A stretch of 44,607 bases of DNA from an uncultured Eubacteriales bacterium (lineage in GTDB: Bacteria > Bacillota > Clostridia > Oscillospirales > UBA644). The translations under genes and the position numbers were made by a program. The notes below the pieces were generated by a model, which was given only the letters and a program-made list of their open reading frames with translations, made no database searches and was not told the origin of the DNA. Below are positions 16,544 to 24,442 of this stretch, in pieces (within the stretch, counting starts at the first letter, position 1; every line of letters begins with the position of its first letter). The stretch covers positions 1 through 44,607 of the forward strand of contig CAKSQP010000004.1 in assembly GCA_934486965.1 (NCBI GenBank), in the 5' to 3' direction.

Positions 16544-17145
16544 TTAAAATTGATGACAACGTCCGAAGTAAATCTTACGGCTTAGGTCAAGTAGGTTTCC
16601 CCGTGCCTTACTCCCCGTCGCCGGCGGAGCGGTTTCCCTTCAAAAGGCATGATACAGCGTCGCCGACTGTATGACTTGATTGCCACTCAGCCCGTACTGC
16701 AATCCCTCGGACGTATTCAGCCTAGGAGTTTTCCTCAACGGTCGTAAACAATTCTTAGTCTCTTTTGCAAATACAATTTCAACGCTCAGAGAGCATTTTC
16801 CGTGGCCGCGGAAAAATACTCCGAACAGCGTATCCGCTGTATTCACTCAAGACAGGCTACTCTGCACACAGCCCGAACCTCAAAGAGGCCGACCGCATTG
16901 CAGGTTTAATCCTGAGCCGTAACTTCGGAAAAAATTTCCCGAAATCACGAGAACAGGTCTCCACGAATGACGGAACAGTGACATATGCCGTTATGGCTGC
17001 CCGGCATTCTACCTTCCAGCATCCACCCCAAACTGGGCGTAAGAAGCAAACACAAGAAGTTTCATCGGTGTGCCCTTCGACGGATTTTTAGCCCCGCCCT
17101 GGTAACTGATACGAACGACTAGGATACTGCGTCATCAAATTTTAA
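16544..17145 (-). ncRNA. ole: OLE RNA (ornate, large, extremophilic)
   Basis: A 602-nt stretch with no plausible protein and strong secondary structure, placed between yuiD-like/ispA and oapA/tlyA, as OLE RNA is in Bacillus halodurans (about 610 nt). The two ends pair in a 14-bp helix: TTAAAATT(T)GATGAC at 17145-17131 with GTCATCAATTTTAA at 16557-16544, one bulged T. GC-rich helical blocks fill the inside. OLE RNA forms a membrane ribonucleoprotein with OapA and is linked to stress tolerance and magnesium or energy homeostasis. Small reading frames here lack ribosome sites and family features. tmRNA and RNase P hallmarks are absent. Confidence 0.88.
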
Positions 17146-17151
17146 TCAAAG

Positions 17152-17625
17152 TTAATGAACAAAAATGCACCAGTAAAGAACTGCGACGACGACTCCCAAA
17201 ACGGAGCCTGCGAACACCTGTAATTTCGTATGTCCGACAAGTTCTTTGAAATCTCTTTCAAAGAGTTTTTCGTCCTGCGCAAGTTCTCGGTTCATTCTGT
17301 TTAATATTTTCGCCTGTTCGCCGGTCTCGAAACGGACTCCGGTCGCGTCATAGATAACAACGAAAGCGAAAACAAGCGCTATAGCGAACGCCTCGGAGGA
17401 TATTCCCCCCTCTTTTATCGCGATCGACGCGACAAGAGACGTGACAAGCGCCGAGTGGGACGACGGCATGCCGCCCGAACCCCAGAACCTGTCCCAGTTC
17501 ATTTTTTTATTCTGTGCAAAGGCGATAAGCCCTTTCATGACCTGGGCAACAAGCCAGCCGAGAAGAGCGGCGACCAAAACGTGGTTCGCGAAAAACGCCC
17601 TGAAAAAATCTGTTATAAAAGACAT
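17152..17625 (-). CDS. Divergent PAP2 family membrane protein (YuiD-like)
   Basis: A 157-aa membrane protein of the DUF212/YuiD family, distant acid phosphatase-like. The signature GSGGMPSSHSA sits near residue 48 and DATGVRFETGEQAKILN near residue 92, with hydrophobic segments between. ATG at 17625 follows GGAGAACC; 12 bp after ispA. It probably acts on a polyprenyl or lipid phosphate, suggested only by fold and by ispA upstream. Its stop lies 6 bp from the OLE closing helix. Confidence 0.87.
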   Translation of the reverse strand: MSFITDFFRAFFANHVLVAALLGWLVAQVMKGLIAFAQNKKMNWDRFWGSGGMPSSHSALVTSLVASIAIKEGGISSEAFAIALVFAFVVIYDATGVRFETGEQAKILNRMNRELAQDEKLFERDFKELVGHTKLQVFAGSVLGVVVAVLYWCIFVH

Positions 17626-17636
17626 TTGGTTCTCCG

Positions 17637-18515
17637 TCAGTTTTCTCTTGTGCAAAGCATATCGGTAAGATACATGAGAAAACCGTTATTTTCAAATTCG
17701 GAAAGTATTTTTTTTGCTTTTTCCGTATATTCAACGACATACTCCTGCGATTTTTCAACGCCGAATACGTCGACGAAAGTCGTTTTCCGCTCGGTCTTGT
17801 CTTTTCCGAGCGTTTTCCCCATTTTTTCGGAATTGCCGATAACGTCGAGGATATCGTCCCTTATCTGAAACGCAAGACCGACGTTGACGGCGTATTCTCT
17901 TGCTTTCGCCTGCGTTTTGTCGTCCGAGCCAGCGGCAAGACAGCCGAGAAGCACTGCGGCTTCGAGCATTGCGGAGGTCTTGAGTTTATGGATTTTGAGG
18001 ACTTCTTCGTAAGAAAGCGTTTTCGTTCCGTCGTTTTCGATATCGAAAGCCTGACCCGGAAGAATTCCGTCAAGTCCCGACGCCCTTGAAAGAAGATTTG
18101 CGGCTTTCAGAGCTGTTTCGGTGTCGATACCCGCAAGCACGGGGGACGCTGTTGTAAGTTCGAACGCCTTTGACAGAAGTCCCAAACCTCCGAGCATAGC
18201 CATTGCCTCTCCGAAAACTTTATGGTTCGACGGCTTTCCGCGGCGCATATCGTCGTTATCCATTGCCGGCAGGTCGTCGAAAATAAGGGAATAGGTATGG
18301 ACCATTTCGACGGCGCACGCAAACGGCAGTGCCTTTTCGGCGTCTCCGCCCATAAGTTCGCAGAACGCAAGCGTTAAAACGGGACGTATCCTTTTTCCGC
18401 CGACAAGAAGACTGTATCTCATCGCGTCCGTGAGGTCGGTTCCGTCTTCGGGAATGTATTTTTCAAGCGAACCGTTTATTTTTTTCAGATATTCTTCAAA
18501 AACCTTCTCGGGCAT
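17637..18515 (-). CDS. ispA: Farnesyl/geranyl diphosphate synthase
   Basis: A 292-aa all-helical prenyltransferase that condenses isopentenyl with allylic diphosphates for quinone and undecaprenyl precursors. First aspartate-rich motif LIFDDLPAMDNDD near residue 83, GKPSNHKVFGEA following, and second motif IRDDILDV near 220; GGKRIRP near residue 38. The stop of xseB lies one base before its ATG. Typical length for IspA. Confidence 0.95.
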   Translation of the reverse strand: MPEKVFEEYLKKINGSLEKYIPEDGTDLTDAMRYSLLVGGKRIRPVLTLAFCELMGGDAEKALPFACAVEMVHTYSLIFDDLPAMDNDDMRRGKPSNHKVFGEAMAMLGGLGLLSKAFELTTASPVLAGIDTETALKAANLLSRASGLDGILPGQAFDIENDGTKTLSYEEVLKIHKLKTSAMLEAAVLLGCLAAGSDDKTQAKAREYAVNVGLAFQIRDDILDVIGNSEKMGKTLGKDKTERKTTFVDVFGVEKSQEYVVEYTEKAKKILSEFENNGFLMYLTDMLCTREN

Positions 18516-18516
18516 T

Positions 18517-18726
18517 TTATATATCCTTTTCAGCGTTTATCTTTTGAATCTTGAGTTCGACGTCTTTTAATTTTTCGTTGCAGAAAGCAATAAGGGAAAC
18601 CGCCTCTTCGAAAAGTTCCGAAGATTTTTCGAGCGGAAGCGCGGGGTCTTCCATTTCCGCCGCTATCTCTTCAAGACGCGTCACTGCGTTTTCATAAGTT
18701 TTCTGTTCTGATTTTTTCTGCGGCAC
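18517..18726 (-). CDS. xseB: Exodeoxyribonuclease VII small subunit
   Basis: About 69 aa, helical hairpin protein with the family pattern YENAVTRLEEIAAEME and LPLEKSSELFEEAVSL. It stabilises XseA in the multimeric nuclease. I prefer the GTG at 18726 behind GGGGTGATT; a TTG two codons upstream is possible. It overlaps the 3' end of xseA by 35 bp. Confidence 0.92.
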   Translation of the reverse strand: MPQKKSEQKTYENAVTRLEEIAAEMEDPALPLEKSSELFEEAVSLIAFCNEKLKDVELKIQKINAEKDI

Positions 18727-19894
18727 AATCAATCACCCCGTCCTTTAATTTTACCGAAAGCCTGTCCCCCGCTTTTACTTCCGAAGCAGAAAAGAGCGGC
18801 TTTTCGTCCTTTGACACTACGGCAAAGCCGCGGGCAAGGACCGAAAGAGGGTTTAAGGCGTTTATTTTTTCCGCAAGCCCCGAAAGTTTTATTTTTTCGG
18901 CGCGGACGGCGTTGTTTTCCGCCGCGGTTATTCTCGAATAAAGACCGTCGAGCCGCTGATTTTCGGAAGCAAGTCTTTTTGAGATATCTATTCCGCTTTC
19001 GGCGGCGCGCAAAATCGCTTTCTGCCGCTCAAGCAGATTTTTCATTCCGTTTTCAATGCGTTTTCCGAGAGACAAAACGGAATATCTCTCGGCTGTAATA
19101 TCGGGAGTCACCGTTTCTGCGGCAGCCGACGGAGTCGGAGCGCGGAGATCGGCGACAAAATCAAGCACCGTATAGTCTATTTCGTGACCTATCGCCGAAA
19201 CGACGGGTATCCGCTCGCAAAAAACGCGTCTCGCAAGCCTTTCGTCGTTAAAGACGGCAAGGTCTTCGTAATTTCCGCCGCCCCTCGTTATCACGATTAA
19301 GTCGACGGGGTTCTTATCAAAAAAATCAAGACCCGAAATAACGTCGTCGACCGTGTTTTCTCCCTGCATTGCCGCGGGGTAAACGGTGAGAACTACGGAC
19401 GGGAAACGCTTTTTCGTTACGTTTATGAAATCCTGCAACGCCGCCCCCGTAGGAGAGGTTATAAGCCCGATATTCCGCGGATAACGCGGAAGCGGCTTTT
19501 TATATTCGGAAGAAAAAAGTCCTTCTTTATCAAGTTTTTCTTTAAGGCGCAGAAATTCGGCGTAGCAGTCGCCTATTCCGCTTTCCGTCATCTTGACGGC
19601 GTTTAATTGGAACTGTCCGTCTCTTTCGTAAAGAGAAATTTTACCGCGGACGAGAACTTTCATTCCGTTTTCGGGCATAAAGGAAAGAGTCGCAAAATTC
19701 GAGGCGAACATAACCGTTCTGACCTGACAGAATTCGTCCTTTAAGGTAAAATAAGCGTGTCCGCTCCTTGAATTTAAGACAAACCCCGAAATTTCGCCTT
19801 CGACGGTTATGTTTTTTAAGTTCCTGTCTCCCTCAAGAAGACTTTTCGCGTAAAAATTGAGTTGTCGGACGGTTATCGCCCTTGTCTCACTCAT
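18692..19894 (-). CDS. xseA: Exodeoxyribonuclease VII large subunit
   Basis: A 400-aa nuclease subunit that degrades single-stranded DNA from both ends. N-terminal OB-fold (VEGEISGF, SGHAYFTLKD), then the catalytic domain with GLITSPTGAALQDF, VITRGGGNYEDL and SAIGHEIDYTVLDFVADLRAPTPSAAAE (key residues G, H, D, R), then a coiled-coil C-terminus. The ATG at 19894 overlaps the nusB stop. Confidence 0.95.
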   Translation of the reverse strand: MSETRAITVRQLNFYAKSLLEGDRNLKNITVEGEISGFVLNSRSGHAYFTLKDEFCQVRTVMFASNFATLSFMPENGMKVLVRGKISLYERDGQFQLNAVKMTESGIGDCYAEFLRLKEKLDKEGLFSSEYKKPLPRYPRNIGLITSPTGAALQDFINVTKKRFPSVVLTVYPAAMQGENTVDDVISGLDFFDKNPVDLIVITRGGGNYEDLAVFNDERLARRVFCERIPVVSAIGHEIDYTVLDFVADLRAPTPSAAAETVTPDITAERYSVLSLGKRIENGMKNLLERQKAILRAAESGIDISKRLASENQRLDGLYSRITAAENNAVRAEKIKLSGLAEKINALNPLSVLARGFAVVSKDEKPLFSASEVKAGDRLSVKLKDGVIDCAAEKIRTENL

Positions 19895-20285
19895 CGCCGT
19901 CTCTCGATATGCTTCCGAGGATTCCGTTGACAAAGGAAGCGCCCTTCTCTTCGTCGTATTTCTTCATAAGTTCGACGCCCTGAGAAATAGCGACCCCGTC
20001 GTCCACATCGTCGCAGAAACGCATTTCGTAGACCGCAAGACGGAGGACCGTCAGAGCGGTTTTCGACAGTCTTTCTTTTTTCCAGTTTTTAAGATGTTTT
20101 TCGATAACGGCGTCTATTTCGTCTTTGTTTCCGAGAACGCCGTTTATGAGTTTTTCGCAGAATTCGTCGGTCTCTATTTCTCCGACCTCGGCGTTCGCCG
20201 AAAGGATATCGGAAACGTCGGCACCGTCAAAAGACGTCTGAAACAGCAGAAGAAACGCGTTTTCTCTCGCCCTGGTCCTTACCAT
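19887..20285 (-). CDS. nusB: Transcription antitermination protein NusB
   Basis: A 132-aa all-helical protein that binds boxA RNA with NusE in rRNA antitermination. N-terminal TRARENAFLLLFQTSF and C-terminal AISQGVELMKKYDEEKGASFVNGIL are family signatures. ATG at 20285 follows GGAGAAAG, eight bases after asp23. Confidence 0.94.
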   Translation of the reverse strand: MVRTRARENAFLLLFQTSFDGADVSDILSANAEVGEIETDEFCEKLINGVLGNKDEIDAVIEKHLKNWKKERLSKTALTVLRLAVYEMRFCDDVDDGVAISQGVELMKKYDEEKGASFVNGILGSISRDGDE

Positions 20286-20293
20286 ACTTTCTC

Positions 20294-20620
20294 CTATCTG
20301 CCGTCGCCCAGCCCCGTAACGTTGACGTTTACCTGCTTTACGGTTATTCCCGTCATCGTGTTTACGGATTCCGCAACGTGGTCCTGAACCTTTTCGGAAA
20401 CTTCGATTATCTTATAATTTTCGGCGACCGCGATCTGGACGGTTATCGAAAGACTTCCGTCTTCGTTTTTCTCAAAGATTATACCTTTTGAATTTTTCTG
20501 CGATTTTACCGCTTTCGGACAGATACGGGCAACCCCCTCTATTTCGCAGGCTGCGGTCTGTGCTATCTTAACTATGACGTCTTCGGATATTTTCACTGTT
20601 CCGTTTACATATTCGTCCAT
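20294..20620 (-). CDS. Asp23/Gls24 family envelope stress protein
   Basis: A 108-aa small alkaline-shock protein with pattern GTVKISEDVIVKIAQTAACEIEGV and a C-terminal EKVQDHVAESVNTMTGI. Members sit at the cell membrane and are linked to envelope stress and, in Bacillus (YqhY), to fatty acid synthesis. ATG at 20620 behind AGGAGG is preferred over an upstream ATG at 20695 that falls at the promoter. First gene of the long nusB-recN operon. Confidence 0.92.
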   Translation of the reverse strand: MDEYVNGTVKISEDVIVKIAQTAACEIEGVARICPKAVKSQKNSKGIIFEKNEDGSLSITVQIAVAENYKIIEVSEKVQDHVAESVNTMTGITVKQVNVNVTGLGDGR

Positions 20621-20685
20621 TGCTAAACCTCCTAAGAGAAGCGGAAAAGTCCGCACTTCCTCATTGTTGACAGTATACTGATTTA

Positions 20686-20714
20686 AGTATAGCACAAAAA
20701 TTTGTTTTTGCCAA
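20686..20714 (-). promoter_or_regulatory. Sigma-A promoter of the asp23-nusB-recN operon
   Basis: TTGGCA (20714-20709) and TATACT (20691-20686) on the minus strand, 17 bp apart. No other strong promoter is visible until the operon end near 12.1 kb, so OLE RNA is probably cut from or started within this transcript. A GCGGA/TCCGC mini-hairpin lies in the leader at 20641-20654. Confidence 0.75.
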
Positions 20715-20750
20715 CCCCCGCAACCGAATTTTCATAGTTTTTTTACCTTT

Positions 20751-21251
20751 TTACTGCGATTTTTCGGACGCGAGTTCTATAATTTTGACAGCGCTGTATT
20801 CAAAACCCGTCTGTCCTATTGCGATATCGGTTATCTTCGCTGCGTCCTCTGCGGTAAGTTTGTTTTCGACGACTACGCTTACGTTGTCTTTTCCGACGAA
20901 CGCCACGCACTCCGAGAAGCCTTTCGCCTTTACGAGATTTTCTATACTGCTTTCCGTTTCGGCGGCTTTCGCGTAAAAGGAGATATCGTTTTCCGCCGTT
21001 TTTCTCGTTTCGGCGTCCGCTTTTTCGTCGGCAGCCATCTCTTTTAAGGCAGAGACGGTCTCATTGCGGACCCTGTCGCGGGAATATTTCGCCGATTCGA
21101 AATAACTTTCGCCGGAAACATAAGTTTCCGAACCTATCGCCTTATCGGTCTCCCTGTTGCTTATACCTGCGGATATCCTGTCCCAGTTGACAAAAACGGC
21201 AATGCAGAGGACGACCGAAAGACCGAGGATCAAAAACCGTATTTTTTTCAT
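20751..21251 (-). CDS. spoIIIAH: Stage III sporulation protein AH
   Basis: A 166-aa mother-cell protein with one N-terminal membrane helix (residues 3-20) and a periplasmic-type ring-building domain (YscJ/FliF-like). In the feeding-tube complex it binds forespore SpoIIQ. Conserved layout: helical middle with many Ala/Glu, then GFSECVAFVGKDNVSVVVE and AAKITDIAIGQTGFEYSAVKI. ATG at 21251 behind GGTGGATAA is preferred over one six codons upstream. Confidence 0.92.
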   Translation of the reverse strand: MKKIRFLILGLSVVLCIAVFVNWDRISAGISNRETDKAIGSETYVSGESYFESAKYSRDRVRNETVSALKEMAADEKADAETRKTAENDISFYAKAAETESSIENLVKAKGFSECVAFVGKDNVSVVVENKLTAEDAAKITDIAIGQTGFEYSAVKIIELASEKSQ

Positions 21252-21274
21252 TTTATCCACCAACCTCAAAATTT

Positions 21275-21808
21275 TTACTTTTTTTCTCCGACGACTATTT
21301 TATCCGAGGAAATGCCGAGAAGGGTCGACGCGATTTCCGTAACTTCAGCCCTTATTTTTCCCGAACCTCCGCCTTTGCAGACGATGACCGCGCCCTGAAT
21401 TTCGGGATAAATTTCTTTTTCGACGAGCGGCTTTTCGCTGCGCTGTTCCGTTACCGTCTTGACGTTCGTTTTTATATCGGTGTCGGTCTGCGTTTTCTCC
21501 CCCGAAACACTGCTTTTACTTTTGTCGGTTTTCTCGGTGGCGTAGACGTATTCGTTGCCGCCGACTGCGGTTATCACGACTTCGCAGGGACCCACCCCTT
21601 TCGTTTCGGAAAGGACCGTTTCGAGTTTTTCTTCGAGCCTTGAAATATAATCCGACTGTGTTTTTTCCGTTTCGGAAGTCTTCGGCAAAAGAAGATCGGA
21701 AAACAGTATCAGAAGAAAGACGACGCCCGCCGCCGCGATAAGATATTTCCCGACGTTTTTTCCCGGAATGAGTTTTTTTGTTATCCGCTGAGAAAAACCT
21801 CTGTCCAT
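21275..21808 (-). CDS. spoIIIAG: Stage III sporulation protein AG
   Basis: A 177-aa single-pass protein (helix at about residues 25-42) with the SpoIIIAG signature LETVLSETKGVGPCEVVITAVGG and the late IQGAVIVCKGGGSGKIRAEVTEIASTLLGI (GAVIV, GG, I). It forms a large ring of the mother cell to forespore channel. The low-complexity Lys/Thr insert around residues 95-120 is typical. One base separates it from AF. Confidence 0.93.
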   Translation of the reverse strand: MDRGFSQRITKKLIPGKNVGKYLIAAAGVVFLLILFSDLLLPKTSETEKTQSDYISRLEEKLETVLSETKGVGPCEVVITAVGGNEYVYATEKTDKSKSSVSGEKTQTDTDIKTNVKTVTEQRSEKPLVEKEIYPEIQGAVIVCKGGGSGKIRAEVTEIASTLLGISSDKIVVGEKK

Positions 21809-21809
21809 A

Positions 21810-22253
21810 CTATTCCGTTCCTTCCTTTTTTATGACCGAAACCCCGAGCGACGGAAGCCCGAATTCTTTTTTGAGTTCCGAGACCATTTCTTCTTCGTTT
21901 TCGCATTTTACGGGATATACCGTTATTTTTTCGACATAGAAAGAATCGTTTACCGAAACGACCGACACTTCGACTTCGAAAGCTTCGGCATACTTCGAAA
22001 CGGTCTTTTCGGCTTCTTTTTTTGCAAGCGCCGCAACAACTCCGACGGTCGACCTGTCGGTTTCGGGTTCGTATTCCGAAAATTCGGGAAGAGAAAACGA
22101 AAAGCCCTGAAAAACCGAGATTATCCCGACCGCGACGGCGAATCCCGCAAGCATTTTCAGGAGATTTCCGAACTTTCCGTCGGGGAATATCAAAGTCATT
22201 ATCCCGCCCGCAAGGATCGTTGCGACGACTTCGGCAAGCACAGTTTTATCCAT
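21810..22253 (-). CDS. spoIIIAF: Stage III sporulation protein AF
   Basis: A 147-aa protein with two N-terminal membrane helices and a soluble C-terminal domain, fifth-to-last position of the operon. The start overlaps the end of spoIIIAE by eight bases. Motifs include LIFPDGKFGNLLKMLAGF, characteristic of AF. Confidence 0.9.
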   Translation of the reverse strand: MDKTVLAEVVATILAGGIMTLIFPDGKFGNLLKMLAGFAVAVGIISVFQGFSFSLPEFSEYEPETDRSTVGVVAALAKKEAEKTVSKYAEAFEVEVSVVSVNDSFYVEKITVYPVKCENEEEMVSELKKEFGLPSLGVSVIKKEGTE

Positions 22254-23367
22254 AGCCGCCTCCTATCGCGGAAAGAGAAACGGTGAGCGTCGAAAGGACG
22301 ATAAGGCACGCCGAAACGAACGCCAGAATAACGGCGCAGGCGTCGGACGCCGACGACAGAAAGCACTCCAGAGGTCCGCTGTCGAAAGCCGAAGCCGCCG
22401 CGGACGAAAGTCTGAAAAGAACGGTAAAGACCGCAAGACGCGCGACGGGCAGTGCGGCGGTAAGAATTGCGATCACCGTAAAAAACGAACCGCAACTTTT
22501 CTTTATTGCGGAAGCGGCGGAAAATACAGAGTCGAGTCCGTCGGTAAGAAATCCGCCGCCTACAGGAACGGACGAGGAAAGCACGAATTTGAGACTTTTT
22601 TTCACGACCGTTTCCCCGCCCGAAAAAAGCCCCTGCCACAATTCCGGAAGAGAGGTCACGGCAAAGCAGAAAACGGTCACCGCCGCCACCGTAACGTTTC
22701 TCACGGTCGCCGCCGCTTTTGAGATGCCGCGTTCCCCCGTAAGCCCTGCGGCAAAACCCGCCGCGATAAAGACCGAACACAGAACGGGAACGACCGTCGA
22801 AAAAAGGAAAGAAAAAAGTTCCGTTGAAAAAACGACGAGCCCGCCGACGGAACTTTCCTCGGCAAGCGCCGCCGAAGAGGGTGTCACCGCGGAAAAAACA
22901 GGCAAAAAGGACAACGCGCAGGCGGAAAGTTGCTCCCCGACTTCGGCGCAGTTCCGAGCCTCGGAAAATACGGGCAAGAAGACTGCCGCCGCAGAAAAAA
23001 GAAAGACTGTACGGAAAACCGCCGAAAGCGTCGCGGAAGAGGAAAGTCCGCTTCCCGTCTGTTTTGCCAAAAAGGACAGCACGAGAATTGCAAGAAGAGA
23101 GACGAACGCGCCTTTTTCTTCTTCGAAAACGGAAAGAACGCTCTCAAGGACGAAAGAAAGTATTTTTTTAATATCGAAGAAAGCCGCGGAATTTTCCCGC
23201 GAAAGCGTTTCTCCGAACCGCTCGGCGTTCTTTTCTCCCTCTTCGGGAATATAGAATTCGGTAAGCCCCTCAAGTTCGCCGTTTACGGTATCGTAAATTT
23301 CGTCCGCGGAAAAAGAGACCGTCGAAAACAGCAGAAAAACGATTACCAGAATCAGTGTTTTTTTCAC
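22246..23367 (-). CDS. spoIIIAE: Stage III sporulation protein AE
   Basis: A 373-aa polytopic protein with an N-terminal signal-like helix, then about eight hydrophobic helices rich in Ser/Ala/Phe. It is the largest membrane subunit of the SpoIIIA complex. Conserved region VKKSLKFVLSSSVPVGGGFLTDGLDSV (KF, P, GG) is near residue 245. Overlaps spoIIIAD by four bases (ATGA type). Confidence 0.93.
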   Translation of the reverse strand: MKKTLILVIVFLLFSTVSFSADEIYDTVNGELEGLTEFYIPEEGEKNAERFGETLSRENSAAFFDIKKILSFVLESVLSVFEEEKGAFVSLLAILVLSFLAKQTGSGLSSSATLSAVFRTVFLFSAAAVFLPVFSEARNCAEVGEQLSACALSFLPVFSAVTPSSAALAEESSVGGLVVFSTELFSFLFSTVVPVLCSVFIAAGFAAGLTGERGISKAAATVRNVTVAAVTVFCFAVTSLPELWQGLFSGGETVVKKSLKFVLSSSVPVGGGFLTDGLDSVFSAASAIKKSCGSFFTVIAILTAALPVARLAVFTVLFRLSSAAASAFDSGPLECFLSSASDACAVILAFVSACLIVLSTLTVSLSAIGGGYG

Positions 23368-23738
23368 GAGAATATGTCCTTTACTTTATCGAAAAGTCCT
23401 GTGAGCATCGGAAGAGAAAGCGCCAATATCGCAATTTTCCCCGCATTCTCAAGCCGTTTGGCGTTTCCCTCCTCCCCCGCGCCGCGGCAGAGGTCCGCCG
23501 CGAAATCCACAATATACGCAAGCCCCGTCGCCTTTAAGAGCAGAGAAAAAATTTCAGAGCCCGAAAAAGCGGAAAAGCCTTCCGCAAATGAAATTATTTC
23601 GGATATATCGCCGATAACGGAGGACAGAATAAGAACTCCGCAGGCGGCTGAAACGGCAAACGAAATTTTCGGGGCTTTGTCTTTTATCAGAAGCGAAAGG
23701 ATTACCCCGACAAGCGCGGCGGGAACGAATTTGTTCAT
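23364..23738 (-). CDS. spoIIIAD: Stage III sporulation protein AD
   Basis: A 124-aa membrane protein with four hydrophobic helices, containing LLLKATGLAYIVDFAADLCRGAGE, a segment diagnostic for AD. It resembles export-apparatus membrane proteins. One base after spoIIIAC. Confidence 0.93.
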   Translation of the reverse strand: MNKFVPAALVGVILSLLIKDKAPKISFAVSAACGVLILSSVIGDISEIISFAEGFSAFSGSEIFSLLLKATGLAYIVDFAADLCRGAGEEGNAKRLENAGKIAILALSLPMLTGLFDKVKDIFS

Positions 23739-23739
23739 T

Positions 23740-23934
23740 TCAGTACCCGAAAACGGAGCGCAGAGTATCGAAAAGCGTGCCTATTTCGCCGACGACCGAA
23801 ACAAGGACGATTATAAGCCCCGCTATTCCGACAAGAAGCGCTTCGGACGACCTGTCCGCCTTTGTTAAAAGTTGGCATAAAACGGCGACGATTATTCCGA
23901 CCGCGGCAATCTGAAAAAGAATGTCCGTGTTCAT
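23740..23934 (-). CDS. spoIIIAC: Stage III sporulation protein AC
   Basis: A 64-aa protein with two membrane helices, containing VLCQLLTKADRSSEALLVGIAGL (K, D, A, G conserved). The ATG at 23934 is nine bases from AAAGG; another ATG two codons upstream at 23940 is too close to the ribosome site. Confidence 0.93.
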   Translation of the reverse strand: MNTDILFQIAAVGIIVAVLCQLLTKADRSSEALLVGIAGLIIVLVSVVGEIGTLFDTLRSVFGY

Positions 23935-23947
23935 TTTCATTTTCCTT

Positions 23948-24442
23948 TCAGAGGAGAATTATGACGAGAAAAAGTCCGACGAGAAAGCCCGCGGAGGCGT
24001 AAAGTTTCGAATATTTCGCACAGTATTCTTCCGCATCGCCGAGCCTTTTTTCGAGAGCCGACAGCGTTTTTTTCAGGCTTTCGGTCTGCGCCTCTTTGCA
24101 GAGACTGCCGAACGAAGAAAAGAACGAGTCGAGAGTTTCCCAGTCGCCTGCGTTAAAACAGAGCCGTTTTTTCGATTTTTCCTTGGCGTAGCGGTAGTTT
24201 TCTTCGGGAGAAAACGCTTTGTTTTGCAGATAGACGAACATTCCGAGTTTATCGCGCGGCGCGGTCTTTTTCGCGGCTTCGTATATATCCGAATTCGAAA
24301 ATTCTATCTCGTTTTTAAGATAAAAAAGCGAATCTCTCGCCGCCTCAAGACTGCGTTTTCTGCATTGCGTCGCGATGTTTTTCAAGACCCCGTAAGACGA
24401 GCAGAAAGAAAAAAGCAAAATAAGCAGAGCGGTTTTAATCAA
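23948..24442 (-). CDS. spoIIIAB: Stage III sporulation protein AB
   Basis: A 164-aa protein with membrane helices at each end (residues 3-20 and 145-163) and a helical soluble middle, related to type II secretion F proteins. Pattern LKNEIEFSNSDIYEA near residue 42 fits the family. It overlaps spoIIIAA by eight bases. Confidence 0.92.
   Translation of the reverse strand: MIKTALLILLFSFCSSYGVLKNIATQCRKRSLEAARDSLFYLKNEIEFSNSDIYEAAKKTAPRDKLGMFVYLQNKAFSPEENYRYAKEKSKKRLCFNAGDWETLDSFFSSFGSLCKEAQTESLKKTLSALEKRLGDAEEYCAKYSKLYASAGFLVGLFLVIILL

Noticed and set aside
16640..17091. Short open frames inside the 602-nt region
   Set aside because: No ribosome binding sites, no domain features, and they lie across strong RNA helices in the OLE context.
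16544..17145. tmRNA or RNase P RNA
   Set aside because: No tRNA-like CCA end, no tag reading frame with the tmRNA start signature, and no RNase P core words; gene context fits OLE instead.
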